From assembly GCA_023653785.1 (NCBI GenBank), contig JAMKCH010014290.1, forward strand, positions 1 to 64,000: DNA of 64,000 nucleotides, given 5' to 3'. A model generated the notes under the pieces. That model was not told where the DNA came from. It searched no databases and saw nothing but the letters and a program-made list of their open reading frames with translations. Source of the stretch: Ophioderma brevispina. Lineage: Eukaryota; Echinodermata; Ophiuroidea; Amphilepidida; Ophiodermatidae. Below, piece by piece: positions 46,205-57,609 of the stretch; position 1 is the stretch's first letter; every line of letters starts with the position of its first letter. The position numbers were made by a program, and so were the translations under genes.

Positions 46205-46375
46205 TTATGTTTAAAGAAATCAAAGAAGAGTAAGCAAGAGAGGAGGAGAGGGGCCGAGGGGCAGGGAGGAGAGAGAGTAAGAGAGGGTGGAGGAAAGTGA
46301 ACGAGAGAGAGGAAGAGAGAGAGAGAGAGCGAGCGCGGAGAGAGGAGAGGGGAAGGGGGAGAGTGATGAAGGAGG
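46205..46375. repeat. GA/GGA-rich purine tract
   Basis: Almost pure purine on the plus strand, with GAGAGAGAGAGAG near 46315-46330 and GGAGGAGAGGGG near 46240. See the similar setting of the tract at 40195. Confidence 0.85.
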
Positions 46376-46379
46376 AACA

Positions 46380-47725
46380 AATTTATTACTTTGGCGTACA
46401 TCATAATTTATAATACGGAATAACCAATGCCCGTAATCACGGTGTAAATTTGACTTTCCTAATTTGCAGTTAAATAAATACAAACACAAACAAAACTTAC
46501 AGAAGCAAAAACGGGCAACAAAATGGGCGATTTTGCCAGTTAGTTTGGTGTGGCAAAGTGGAGGGCCGTCCTTGGTTCCGTACGTACTCTTCTTGTAAAA
46601 AATACACTTGGGGTTATTATATCAATGGGAACAGTTATTCCAAACTGCCGGGTGTGGGACTAGACTTCTTCATTTTATTTTAATACTTGACCATGGTCTG
46701 GATGTTAACAATAAATCAGCTTGTTATGTGGAAGGAAACTTCCTCTTTGGAATTTTCCATAGCTTTCCGTTCATCAGCTAATATATTCTGCCTGTATATA
46801 CCAACCAGCTCGTCAGGAATATGAGCTTTAAGGAATACAACTGTTTCTACTCGTATGTGACTTATGTGCCCAGTAGTTACGTTTAGTAATCGTGAAACAC
46901 ACGTTGAAGGAAAATTAACACGTTTCTTATTAATATTACTATTGATTTGAATGCATGAATACCGTGTTATTACATGTCTTTTCATAAAATAACATCTTTG
47001 TCAAACGAAAGCATCAAATTTAATTTAATATTAGCTTCATTCACTTTGGCTTGGAACGTGCGTAATTAGGAAACTTTTGACACTTAAATGTTGGCATTTC
47101 TTTCAAACAATTATTGTACCACTTTTGTTACCAATTTGGAGAGAATAATTAAGTGATGTGTTTTTAATTACTATTTTCATGAGCGATATAAATATATACA
47201 TTAGGAATATTTACTACGCTTGCATTTCATTTTTAGGGAAAATGCTATCTACCGTAGACGTAGAGGCGACAAAATATTGAACAAGCATTACATTATTGGT
47301 TTCGAATTGAACAGTACAATTGAAAACAGACACTGTACCAAGGCTATGAATGTTTGTACCTAGACTATTCGGTCCGTATGCACACAATATTAAATTAAAC
47401 TGGGTCTAAAGTTAACCTGGTGTCTAAGTTAATTTTGTCCCGCAGAAAGATGTTTTGCTTCGCATTGACATTAGGTAGTTTGTGTTTTATGTTGAAATTT
47501 GCTTTTTAATCTTTGAATTTTGCTTTTATAATATACTGTGGATTAACTGTCCATTTTGGACAAAACTATTTTTGACTTAGACAGGTTCCTAACTTGAAAC
47601 CTGGTTCTAACTTTTTATGCAACGGACTTATGTTTGTACCTATAAACAGACTGTGTAAATTCATGCCTGATTAACACCTTGTAATGGTTCATTCAATTGA
47701 AATGCGGGCTACATAATGAATGTTT
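46380..47725. other. Intergenic DNA, no feature recognised
   Basis: No gene or repeat family recognised; AT-rich with short chance reading frames. Confidence 0.4.
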
Positions 47726-47727
47726 TT

Positions 47728-47992
47728 GTTGGCTGGCTAGTGGCTGCTGACTGGCTCGCTCGCGTCGCTCAGTCTAGCCCTCGCTCCGCTCGCCTCGCTC
47801 ACTTCACTCACTCACTCACTCAAAAACAAAAAACTCACTCACTCACTCACCACTATCACTCACTCACGTCACTCACTCACTCAAATCACTCACTCACTCA
47901 CTCCTCACTCACTCACATACACCAACTCCTTCACTCCTCCTCCCTCACTCACTCACTCTCACTCACTTCCTCACTCACTCACTCATCGTTTT
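47728..47992. repeat. (ACTC)n microsatellite with GGCT/CGCT leader
   Basis: TTGGCTGGCTAGTGGCTG and CTCGCTCGCGTCGCTC units lead into CACTCACTCACTCACTC arrays interrupted by AAAAACAAAAA and CTCCT patches. The Ser/Leu/Thr/His-rich frame is an artefact. Confidence 0.9.
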
Positions 47993-47999
47993 ACTATAG

Positions 48000-48940
48000 C
48001 CCTATACTTAATACTATATATTGGGAAGCCAAACCGTGCTCCTAACTATAATAGATACACACAGGATTCCGCGTTTCATCAAGCTAACTGTAGATTGGTA
48101 GGCTAAACCATATTTATAGAGCGAAACAATAAAAGATGGAGCTGCTATACCGTAATGCATTCGACTTCCAACCGCACGCAATTATGATGCTGATAAATAG
48201 AGTGGACGAAAGACCAGACGAATGGCTGACTATAAGCTATATTAAGCAAACTGTAATCTTTTTTTTCATAATTAACTTTATTCGAAAAATTGTCCACAAT
48301 CTAAAAAATAATTGCATAAGTCCTTTTTTTTTACGCTTGAGATGTTTTTTTTTGCCAAATCAGCTCTCCACCGCGAGAGACACCCGTGGTAAACCAGTTT
48401 ATGGCAATTGATTTTATGACGAGGACCATACGCCAGAATTTCAATAATGTACTTATGACGGTGACCGATAATAATTTATTATTGAAACTCTAACCCAACA
48501 CTTCGCAACCAAGTCCCTCGCGAATAAGTGTTAAATTGTGCATGCAAATCGCATAAATTAACATAATACGAGCAATAAACACGTGAAGTGTGAAAGACAA
48601 ATTACCGGCAGCAGCAACCGGCCGCCTATCCAGGGGTGACATGCCGCCGTGTTTTGAACCCGCGGGTACGAGAGTAACTTACGGACAAATTCTAGCTCGA
48701 GAAATATTCAACGGCAGATAATTCAGTCAGTCGCCAAAAGCTGCCATTAGCTGTAGTGGCTGCCGGCGTGCATGGATTGTTTTTCACATTCGTCCATCAG
48801 CATTATTCCAAAAGGGACTATCGTGAGTGTTATTGGCTAGTAAATTATATATACCTCGATTATCGCGAAAAGAGTTTCTATTGTAGCACTCTTCTAGCAC
48901 GTTCACCCTGGTATCGAGAATGCCACTCTCAAGATTTTAC
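48000..48940. other. Low-repeat DNA with a GC-richer patch
   Basis: The patch at 48600-48780 (CGGCAGCAGCAACCGGCCGCC and neighbours) is GC-richer than its surroundings. It might hold an exon or promoter, but no convincing splice sites or motif were seen. Confidence 0.25.
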
Positions 48941-48945
48941 CACGT

Positions 48946-49052
48946 GATACAACCCCACCCCCCCCCCCCCCCCACCCCCCCCACCCCCCCCCCCCCCCCC
49001 CCCACCCCCCCCCCCCCCCTTAATTTTTTTACCCCCCCCCACCCCCCCCCCC

Positions 49053-49110
<58 letters not shown>

Positions 49111-49114
49111 ACCG

Positions 49115-49153
<39 letters not shown>

Positions 49154-49430
49154 CCCCCCCCCGCACCCCCCCCCCCCCCCCCCCCCCCCCCACCCCCGAC
49201 CCCCCCCCCCCCCACCCCCCCCCCCCCCCCGCACCCCCCCCCCCCCCCTTAATTTTTTTACCCCCCCCCACCCCCCCCCCCCCCCCCCACCCCCCCCCCC
49301 CCCCCCCCCCTAGCCCCCCCACCCCCCCCCCCCAACCCCCCCCCCCCCCCCCCCCCCACCCCCCCCCACCCCCCCCCCCCCCCCCTTAAAAAAATTACCC
49401 CCCCCCACCCCCCCCCCCCCCACCCAAAAA
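48946..49430 (+). repeat. 480-bp poly-C tract with recurrent TTAATTTTTTTACC islands
   Basis: The tract is nearly pure C with isolated A or G every 8-20 bases. It is interrupted by the island TTAATTTTTTTACC at 49020 and again at 49250, and by TTAAAAAAATTACC at 49386. Poly-Pro and poly-Gly frames are artefacts. Base-call error in such DNA is likely, so the length and isolated non-C bases should be treated as provisional. Confidence 0.9.
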
Positions 49431-50033
49431 AGAAAATTGCATGATGGAGATAGAAAAAAGGTATTTTTCGAGCGTAAAATAATTATCGTCTGCTTGAGCT
49501 GGTTTTGAGCGGTTTCTCTTCGTAAGTGCTTTGCCGTTTGAAAAATATTTTGATCCGCATCTGAAAACATAGTTGTTTATCATGAAACACGTCTTAGGGC
49601 ATTTGTAATTGATTTCTTGTCAATTGATTGTAGCGAAACGGAAATATCAGATTTGGTTGTTAAAAGTTGTTCAAAACATTGCCTCTACCAAAACTTTTTC
49701 GGTAATAATAAAGCTTCGCTATATATTTCTAGAATTCTTTCACAGGAGAACTCAACGGAATTGTTAGTATTAATTTGTTTATGTTTTTTGCTTATTTATT
49801 TAAAGTTTCACCAGGATACGGGAGCATTGCTAGTTTTTGTGATGTGTATGGCTTGTGATGCGTGACATAAGCCGTTGTCGAGAACTTCGAGTCTTATATG
49901 AGTGAACGTCCCTATAGCCCATAGAACTCTTTAGTAAAATTATACGGCAAGCATCGATTATATCATTCAAAATCACGGTTTCTTCTAGTCTATAGAATGT
50001 TTGAATTTCTATAACTGGCGGAATAAACGTGAC

Positions 50034-50594
50034 TTAAAGCAATATTGGCACATTTTTGAAGAGGCCGCCCCCAATTTCCTTTCAAAAGTGATATTTTGCA
50101 CAGTTACGTTGGGTAATGTCTAGGATGAACCTCGAAACTAGAATGCTAAGAAATGCGTATTTATCAAAAATAAGCGATTTGGTAATTAAATTGGGATCCC
50201 AGATTGGAACTCAACGGCCAGAGCTGGAAATGCTCACGTTTTGTCCGTCCTGATGAAATAGTGCCACCATCGAGAAATAACCTCTAACCTTGACTTGCCT
50301 GAACCAATAAAATATAACTAACGGATGAGCGAGACACGGAAACATGTCGCTATTTCCTCCGCTATTCACATATGAAGGCCTTTCCAGCAGCCGTGAATTA
50401 ATATCGGAGATCGCCGATATTACTTATTCTAATTAACAAAATTCCTTCGTTTGTGAGACACAGACATTTTTTCGAGGCTGTACCCATTCACAGGTTATAT
50501 TTTACTAGCAGTTACCAATGCAACCGTGGTAAAAATCGCAAATTTTTGTGAAAATTGGGGGCACTCGTTCAAAAATCTGCTAATATTGCTTTAA
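50034..50594 (+). mobile_element. MITE family M3, complete copy
   Basis: This 561-bp element is flanked by TTAA at 50034-50037 and 50591-50594. The left end reads AGCAATATTGGCACATTTTT. The inverted right end reads AGCAATATTAGCAGATTTTT. The ends stay similar for about 47 bases, including a CCCCCAATTT block. No coding capacity. Homologous to 44768-45238. Confidence 0.85.
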
Positions 50595-50627
50595 AAATAG
50601 CCCTGGGACACACAAACCACACGCCAA

Positions 50628-50685
50628 GTCTCTCGCTCTCTCTCTCTCCTCCCCCTCTCCCATCCCTCCTCTCTCCATCTCTTTA
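50628..50685. repeat. CT-rich microsatellite
   Basis: TCTCTCTCTCTCTC grading into CTCCCCCTCTCC. Confidence 0.85.
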
Positions 50686-50689
50686 GTTT

Positions 50690-51485
50690 ACTGTATTGTT
50701 CATAAATTGATTTTATAGACACATAACTGATTACACACGTGTGTTCACCACCAGCTGTATCGCAACTATTAGCTATTTTAATGAAACTGTACACAGTGGA
50801 GGACAATTAAACATTTCTATTTCTGGCTAAAGGTATAACAATTGCTTTTTGTGTATTACTTTTGATGTTCAAGTATGACGCATACCTAACAGCTTTGTGT
50901 GTAGTGTACGTAAGCATTTTGTTTGTAAATCAATTTGCTTATTTCACAGGAAGGTCCGGGAGGTATATTAGCTTTGTTTATTTTGAAAGTATCTTTTTAC
51001 TTCGATTTTGTTTGCCTGCTTGTTTTCAAATCTTATGTTAAAAGATTGAGTCGTTACTTACATGTATTTGAAAAATGATAATTTTTTTGGCAAACACATG
51101 TTTTAAGTAGAAATGCCCTCCTTCAAAATATGCCTATACATGTCGAAATTGTTAAGTCGCTATAAAATGCTAACACTGCAAATCGTCGTGAAGGGGATCC
51201 TGTTAGAATAAGAATCCTGAAACCTCTGGTTCCTTAATATTTTGTATCTCCGGGTTTGGCAAGAGCTATGGGTTCTCCGGAATTACCCATAACTAAATCT
51301 TTCACAACAAATCCACATAACTATTGAAGTCCTACTATCTACTGACGTAAAACAAATAGAATATAGTGATGAACACAGATTGCTTTAGTCCTTTTTCCCA
51401 CCTTTTTAATAAGAGTTATTGTAACTCATACTTAACACGGAATATCTTTTGTAATTGCATATGGACATAAGTAATTACTACATCA
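50690..51485. other. Intergenic DNA, no feature recognised
   Basis: No gene or repeat family recognised. Confidence 0.4.
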
Positions 51486-51489
51486 ATGA

Positions 51490-51870
51490 TTAAAGTGACA
51501 GTAGGAATTTTTTAGGGATACGAAATTTTCGTCTCAAATTTTTCACTGACTGTTGTAAGACCACCTACCGGAACGTTTCGAAGGTTTTCGGACACACATG
51601 TGGAAAAGAAAAACCGAACCGCAAACTTTGTTTTGAAACTTGCCTGCTATCCGAAATCGTTCCCCATAGAAAACCATGCTTGACTTTTCTGTCGTGCACG
51701 ACATAAACTACTTGAAATCACAACATCTTATTACATAAGATGCGGATTCGGCTTATTCACTTCAGTCGTGATCTAATATCTTGGTAAGCTTCCAAATATG
51801 TAAAAAAACCAGGGGTTCGGCCACAATTGGGGGCGGCTTCTTTCTGGAAATCTCCTCATGTCTTCTTTAA
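51490..51870 (+). mobile_element. MITE family M6, complete copy
   Basis: This is bounded by TTAA at 51490-51493 and 51867-51870. The left end reads AGTGACAGTAGGAATTTTTT. The inverted right end reads AGAAGACATGAGGAGATTTC, giving imperfect terminal inverted repeats. The body matches 37406-37765 and the reverse complement of 61565-61926. Confidence 0.75.
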
Positions 51871-52004
51871 GAATCATATTTTTCTCAAAACAAATCAATA
51901 AGCAATATTTTTAAACAGTACTTTATTAAATGTAGGAATCCTGGCAAAATATGGAGGTCAAATCAAATATTTACTATCAACATCAACTCTATTTGCGGTT
52001 TAAG

Positions 52005-52083
52005 TGTGGCAGTAGATATGGTCGCCGGACTCATAGTCCACCTTAACAACGGTAAAGAGTGGGGCACTCGATTCAGTTACCCT
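52005..52083 (+). mobile_element. Fragment of the CATAGTCCGG foldback element
   Basis: GTGGCAGTAGATATGGTCGCCGG followed by ACTCATAGTCC and GGTAAAGAGTGGGGCACTCGATTCAGTT matches the left part of 44601-44762. The right arm is missing. Confidence 0.5.
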
Positions 52084-52089
52084 AAAATC

Positions 52090-53455
52090 CCTTTTTAAAG
52101 AGTACTTACAGCTAACAAGTGTGGGATTGTCAGTTTTGAAAACGTTGACGGATTATCTACATTCTAAGAGGACAGAGTTCTTAAAGGAACTATGTCAAGA
52201 TTTTTGTCAGCTCAGTTTGTGACTTACTTCATAAAAATATGTACCTACTCACGAATTCCCGAAAAAATAATAAAATTTGATGTAAAATTAACAAAATAGA
52301 GGCATTTTAATTTTTGCTTGTTTTGACATACGAAGAAAACGGGCGGATTTTTCGCCACGCTTCATTGATCAAAACGCCAATTTTGCTCTCCTCGTAATGT
52401 CAAAGTGATGACAAAACATCGTGTTGACTCGAATTTGTTATTGCTTGACAACTGTAATATTTATGATTAATTGAAAGTACTAATAAAATTTGAAAATAGT
52501 TACCAGAATGACATTTTGTTTTCTTTCGTTGTGTTTTAATTATTATTGAATTTGCAAACTGCGATCTGGATTGTCACAACGACGTAATTATGGATGGTCA
52601 TCACTTTGACGTCACCATTTGCCTGCGATGTGGATCTGTCGATCGTTTCGAGTAAGCTATTGGCGGAAAATTAAAAGGGCAAAATACTCACAAATGTGAC
52701 AATTTTCAACTTATTTTTGATTTATAAATTTAATTCTACGTTACTTTAAGCTTCCATCCATACCAATTTTCCAAATATTCAAATCATGACAATATTTCCT
52801 AAGGAATCATAAGGGGAGCGTTGTAACATTCTATAGGCTAAAACGTTGAGCGATGATAATAACACATCCCTACTTACTTATTTTAATAGCCCAAATTGAA
52901 CACTATGCCATGTATACAGGTTAAAGAACATAATAGATGAATCATTTTTGGGATTTTTAAATATTTTATGATTTCCATTTCCATAGACTTTGTGCTGGGA
53001 CTGATTTTGGTCCCATGCAAATGGACACATGGACAAATGCTGAAAACTCCTATATTTTTGTATAACGTTTTTTCCTCAAGTTGCAGATAATCTATAAATT
53101 TGGTTTCCGTTGGTAACATGGTTCCCAAGTATGAATTTTTTAAAAAATGACACTGGTATTTTATTTCAACTACTAGCCATGATAAATTAATAGTGCTTAG
53201 GTATGTATGTACTTGTCAATAATTCTTGATTTTTTTTAGAAACACGTTTTTTTTTAAATAATCTTAAATATTATTTCTATAATAACTACACCGTCAATCT
53301 TAACAAATCAGGTGGTTATAAATAACAGAGAATTAAATTTAGAAAATTCTCTCGTAGATTTTGATTTATGTGTTTTTTAAAAGTTTTTTGGGGCGTGTCA
53401 ACGATTGAATTCGTTCTGAGAGGTTTTATGATTTTTATTATTAACAAAAGTTAAT
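52090..53455. other. Intergenic DNA, possible further TTAA element
   Basis: TTAAAGGAACTATGTCAAG at 52191 has the style of a MITE end, but no inverted partner was established. A TGACGTCA site lies at 52607-52614. No gene recognised. Confidence 0.3.
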
Positions 53456-53462
53456 ATGTTTC

Positions 53463-53789
53463 AGGCACTATCAATGATTTTCTAATCAGAAAATGGCAAA
53501 AATGCCTTTTTTAACAAGTAAGGTATCCTACATACTAATCAACTAATACCTAATAACTAATAACGACAAAATTCAAATATTTTAGTCATTCTGTCCTGCG
53601 GACAATTATTACCACACGTAATTGAAAGCAGATTCATATCTTTGAACACCGCTGTTTTCTTCCGTTTTCTGTCAAAGTTGGAAAATATGCCTTATGCCCT
53701 ACAGCCTTATCCTTCCATTTAGCTCATTTTTGCAAATTTCAAATTATTTTTTCTCTTTTTAGGATGGATCACTGAAAGTGTCCTTTTAA
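53463..53789 (+). mobile_element. MITE family M1, diverged copy
   Basis: The left end GGCACTATCAATGATTTTC and right end GATCACTGAAAGTGTCC, followed by TTTTAA (TTAA 53786-53789), match M1. The body shares CTGTCCTGCGGACA, ACACGTAATTGAAAGCAGATT and TTTTCTTCCGTTTTCTGTCAA. More diverged than other copies. Confidence 0.75.
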
Positions 53790-53954
53790 ATAGATTTTGA
53801 CCATGTTTATGAGATTTTAAAGTATATTGCACATTTTATATTTATGCGTGGATGTGTTTTGAGTTGGATTTTTTGTTTACATAAGATGCAGATGTATGTG
53901 CGTGTGAGTTACGTGAACGTGGAAGTGCGTTAGGGAGAGAGTCAACTTCAAGTT

Positions 53955-54355
53955 TATGCACAATCATCTACCAATTTTAATGACTTTTCTCCAGCATATC
54001 TACAAAATAACATTCACAAGTATAGCGACTCCAGCTCCATTTGCAAACTTCGTTCTGCTGCTGATCCTACAGACTAAAAATCCTTTTCACAAGGAGATCT
54101 ATTGGCGACAATGCTTTTACAACATACGGCCCACGTATTTGGAATTCATTACCTCGTGATATCAGGGAAGCACCCTCACTGAGTATTTTTCAAAAACATC
54201 TCAATCTTATTTATATCCAAATTAATTTCTGTTTCTTTGGCTTGGTAATACTTTCCACCTTTCCCCCCTTTTTTTTTCCTGCCTTTGGTAGTTGTATGTT
54301 CATAGCGCCTAGAGCTTTATGAATAGGCGCTTTACAAATCTATGTAGTATGTATG
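53955..54355 (+). pseudogene. CR1/L2-like LINE 3' end
   Basis: A plus-strand frame gives DFSPAYL and KLRSAADPT (53978-54070). After one frame change comes RSIGDNAFTTYGPRIWNSLP and RDIREAPSLSIFQKHL (54090-54205). These are the conserved C-terminal motifs (LRSA..., GxRAFxxxGPRLWNSLP, IRxAxSLxxFKxxL) of CR1/L2/Rex1-type non-LTR retrotransposons. The 3' UTR follows with CATAGCGCCTAGAGC and GAATAGGCGCTTTACAAAT, ending in a short GTATGTATGTA tail. It is 5'-truncated and frame-shifted, so inactive. Confidence 0.8.
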
Positions 54356-54399
54356 TAAGCGTTTGCATTATATGGTGTGTACAAGTGCGAAGCTGGGGA

Positions 54400-54432
54400 T
54401 ATGTGTGTGTGTGTGTGTGTGGGTGTGGGTTG
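54400..54432. repeat. (GT)n microsatellite
   Basis: GTGTGTGT run followed by GGGTGTGGGTTGTG. Confidence 0.95.
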
Positions 54433-55592
54433 TGTTGAAAAGCTAGGCTGTGTACCTATGATGATTGAAACGTCTGTCCTCTGTTTCCCTCTCGCCATTA
54501 TCCATATTTGTGCGGCCCTTATTTCTTTAGTATGCAAAATGTCCACTGGTCTATGAAATCTGTTCACAGCCTGACTACACAGTGCTTTCACATAAATAAA
54601 TAATGATCATAAACTTGTTAAATGTGTTCGCAGACAGACACTTTAATATTATATTAACTGGCAGGCAAGGTCACATTGCAAAGACTGCACCTGAGATTTT
54701 ACACTTCATTGTATATTATTCCCAGCATACACTATTTTAGTAGCTGACTAATAATGGTCCTGTTGTACTCCTGCATGTCGATCTTTCAGGTAACGCATAA
54801 AATGGCACCAATTAGCGAAGAGTAAGAAATATTATAGATAATGAATCTGCCGTCTTTAGTAGACGGTTCTTGCTTAATGGAATTTGTACAGCCGCAATAC
54901 ATACGATATTTTGCACGATCGCTGCTACGGAAGATGGTTAAAAACACAGAGAATTTTGACAATTATGCATAGTCACAACCCGCAGTTGGAATCATGGCGT
55001 AGACATTATTCGTCGTGTGCTCGAATGCGCTATGTATATTCTGAGCTGAATAAACGGGCGATATATCTTATAAAGCAAATTAGTGGCGGGATAGGGAACT
55101 TGGAGAGGAAACTACTCAGTCTTTCTCTCTCTCATGATGTATGTTTTCCAACTGTTTGAATTATGCATAGAATATATCCATGACCAGTTATTAACATGGC
55201 CTACCCCCACCTTTTGGCATGTGTGTGCGGGGTTGCACCGTGGTGGATGTGATTATCCCGTTTTCAACTTTGCACATATATACACACCTACATGTGCACA
55301 CACCACAGAATTTTGTCTAAACAACTAGATAGCGAACGCCAGCTCAAAAGCCGCAGCGCGTACTTATTTCCATAGCGTGGTGTACCAATTTATTGATATT
55401 CCGTGATTTCATAGCGTGGTGCATTTGCATAGAACGATGTACCGTTTCCAGGCTAACAGGTTACGTCGCATTCGCGTATGCGTGCGCGTTTCGAATGGAT
55501 GACCGTAATGAATATTTATAATTTTCAAAACACGTTTACGGTGGCCGCCTATTCTCCAACACGAGCGTACGGCATCTCGTTTTTCTGTATCT

Positions 55593-55772
55593 ATGGCACA
55601 CACACACACTTACTATACGCACACATTACAAAAAAGGCAACATTCAACGCTTACTCTGGTACACACGCACGAACGAACAAATACGCACACACACGAGAAC
55701 GCGAGCACGAACACACACACACATAACACACGCACACACACACACACACACACACATAAACATACGAACATA
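55593..55772. repeat. (CA)n-rich compound microsatellite
   Basis: ACACACAC runs interrupted by ACGAACGAACAAATACG and GAGAACGCGAGCACG. Longest pure part near 55731-55755. His/Thr-rich frames are artefacts. Confidence 0.9.
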
Positions 55773-55779
55773 CACAGAA

Positions 55780-56590
55780 CGAGGTAGCCACAATAACGTC
55801 CAAAAAATAACCCGTGCACAACGTCTCGTATGAAAGAAATAACCTCACAAGAACTCTCACAAGACGGGCTCACAAGAAATGTATATGTATATGTCCTTAC
55901 AAAGCTTTACAAGGTACCTCTTTTAAGTACAGATCGACCTACAAACACATGCAGACAGGCAATTTGTTATCCCTTCATTAAACCAAATCCACCAAGGCAT
56001 AAAATACATAATTCCAAATGAAATATGAATAATATTTACAACCAAAAGATCAACTGCTTTGGAAATGGACTTTCGAACTGATTTTCCTTTCGGCAATCTT
56101 AAATTAGATTTTGAATTTCAATTTGAAAGCAAATGAGCTTGGAGGTTAAGAAACACGAACACGCCCTTATTTCATGGCTTCTTTTCCTCATATCATTTTA
56201 TTTGAATTTGAGTAAATATAAAATATCAATTCACCTTTTGTATATTAGAAGTGAATTCTCTCTCGCGCGGGAGTGTGTTTGGTTGGCGTGGGGTGGTGGC
56301 GTGGAGTAAGCGATGCGGGTGGGAGGTTGTTGTGGGGGGGTGTTAAGGAAGGTGTTGGGGAAAATTAAAAAACAAACAAATTATTGATTACAATTTTTAA
56401 TCTATTAGATTTATATTTCAATGGATTCTGATTTAAATTTTTAGCTAAACTTGGATGGTGTCCCTGATTAGCAATCCATTATATTCCTAGTTTTTAATCT
56501 AAGAAATTAGAGAGTGTGGATATTAATGGGTGTGGGCTGTTTGTGTGTGAGTACGTCTATTATAAATACAAATATTGACTGCTCATGAGG
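55780..56590. other. Intergenic DNA with GT/GGT-rich patch
   Basis: A G/T-rich stretch at about 56270-56350 includes a GGGGGGG run. No gene or repeat family recognised. Confidence 0.4.
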
Positions 56591-56592
56591 GA

Positions 56593-56716
56593 TGGGTGGT
56601 CAAAATAACTACCCGAGGTGACTGGAGACCGTGAGCCTACTATTTTCCCGAGACCGAAGGTAGAGGAAATGTAGGCCCCAAGGTTTCCAGTCACCGAGGG
56701 GAGGTATTTTGCACCA
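56593..56716. repeat. Long imperfect hairpin (about 55-bp arms)
   Basis: The arms run from GGTGGTCAAAATAACTACCC (56595) inward through GAGGTGACTGGAGACC and GAGCCTACTATTTTCC. They return inverted as GGAAATGTAGGCCCC, GGTTTCCAGTCACCGAGG and GAGGTATTTTGCACC (ends about 56715). The loop is about 16 bases. Could be a foldback MITE or a transcribed hairpin; no second copy was seen in the window. Confidence 0.6.
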
Positions 56717-57014
56717 TTTCACGAATATTAGAGCAGTCCTATTTGTTTTATATAACATATAAAATATTTCTGTCATTTGAAAACTTGCCAAGTCTCGTCG
56801 AGATCAGTTGCCACCGCAAAATCAGTGCTAGTTCAGATACCCAATGAGGGAAGAAGTCCCAAAAATGGATGGGGAAATAGTAGCTTTTTATGGGAACTTT
56901 TTTCCCTCCTGTGAAATTTTGGGGAACTAGTCTCAAATATTTTATGTCACGGGATAGAGTTCCACAAATCAATGACAGAAATATTTTTATGTGTTAAATA
57001 GTTCTTTTTTAAAG

Positions 57015-57600
57015 TTAGTAGATACATGGAAGTAGAGGAGTTATCTTCGTATGATGGAATCCAGGGAAATGTGTTGAAATGGGCAGAAAGCTTGTTGACA
57101 GGAAGGAAACAGAAAGTTATAGTAAACGAGAGAAGTTCACCGTTGTGGAAATGGAAAGATCGGTGGTCAGTGGCATCCCTTCAATGGAGTGTGCTCGTCC
57201 GCATATGTCCTCATGTTTTTTACCTTCATCAATTACCTGCTGATTACACAAAACTGTTGAAGTCAATCTATAGTGAAGAAGATAGCATACAACTGCATGC
57301 AGGAGATCTAACAGCCCTTGTGGAGTGGTCAGACACATGGCTTGTCAGATTCATGTCGCAAACTGTGTTATCATGCATTACGTTCATCAAGAAAACAAGC
57401 GCAGGTATACAATGAGGAGGATGGCGTTGACAGAGAGCTTAAAGAAATGCAGGGGAAGACAAGGATCTGGGAGTCCTGGGATCATCTTTTAAGTGCAGCA
57501 AACACAGTGTCTGATACAAGCCTGCTGAGCAAGATGCCCCACTTGCTGTGTTCCGTTATTCTACCCGTTTATTCCTCGATGCGTTGTAAAAGGACACCTG
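57015..57600 (+). pseudogene. CR1/L2-like LINE reverse transcriptase fragment
   Basis: A plus-strand frame from about 57050 gives GIQGNVLKWAESLLTGRKQK followed by VIVNERSS, a standard RT block. It continues with a degraded SGIPQGSVL region (GIPS.ECARP) and HQLPADYTKLLKSIYSEED, where the catalytic FADD has collapsed to AD. Then come DLTALVEWSDTW and, after frame changes, KDLGV and FKCSKHSVSDT (57450-57515). These are RT palm-to-thumb motifs of CR1/L2-type LINEs in correct order. Several frameshifts and the damaged catalytic site make it inactive. Part of it overlaps 60548-61110 in protein coordinates, so the two are separate insertions. Confidence 0.8.
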
Positions 57601-57609
57601 GGGCCACCA

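Noticed and set aside
48920..49570. Poly-Pro and poly-Gly frames on both strands
   Set aside because: Artefacts of the poly-C tract; no non-repetitive protein part.
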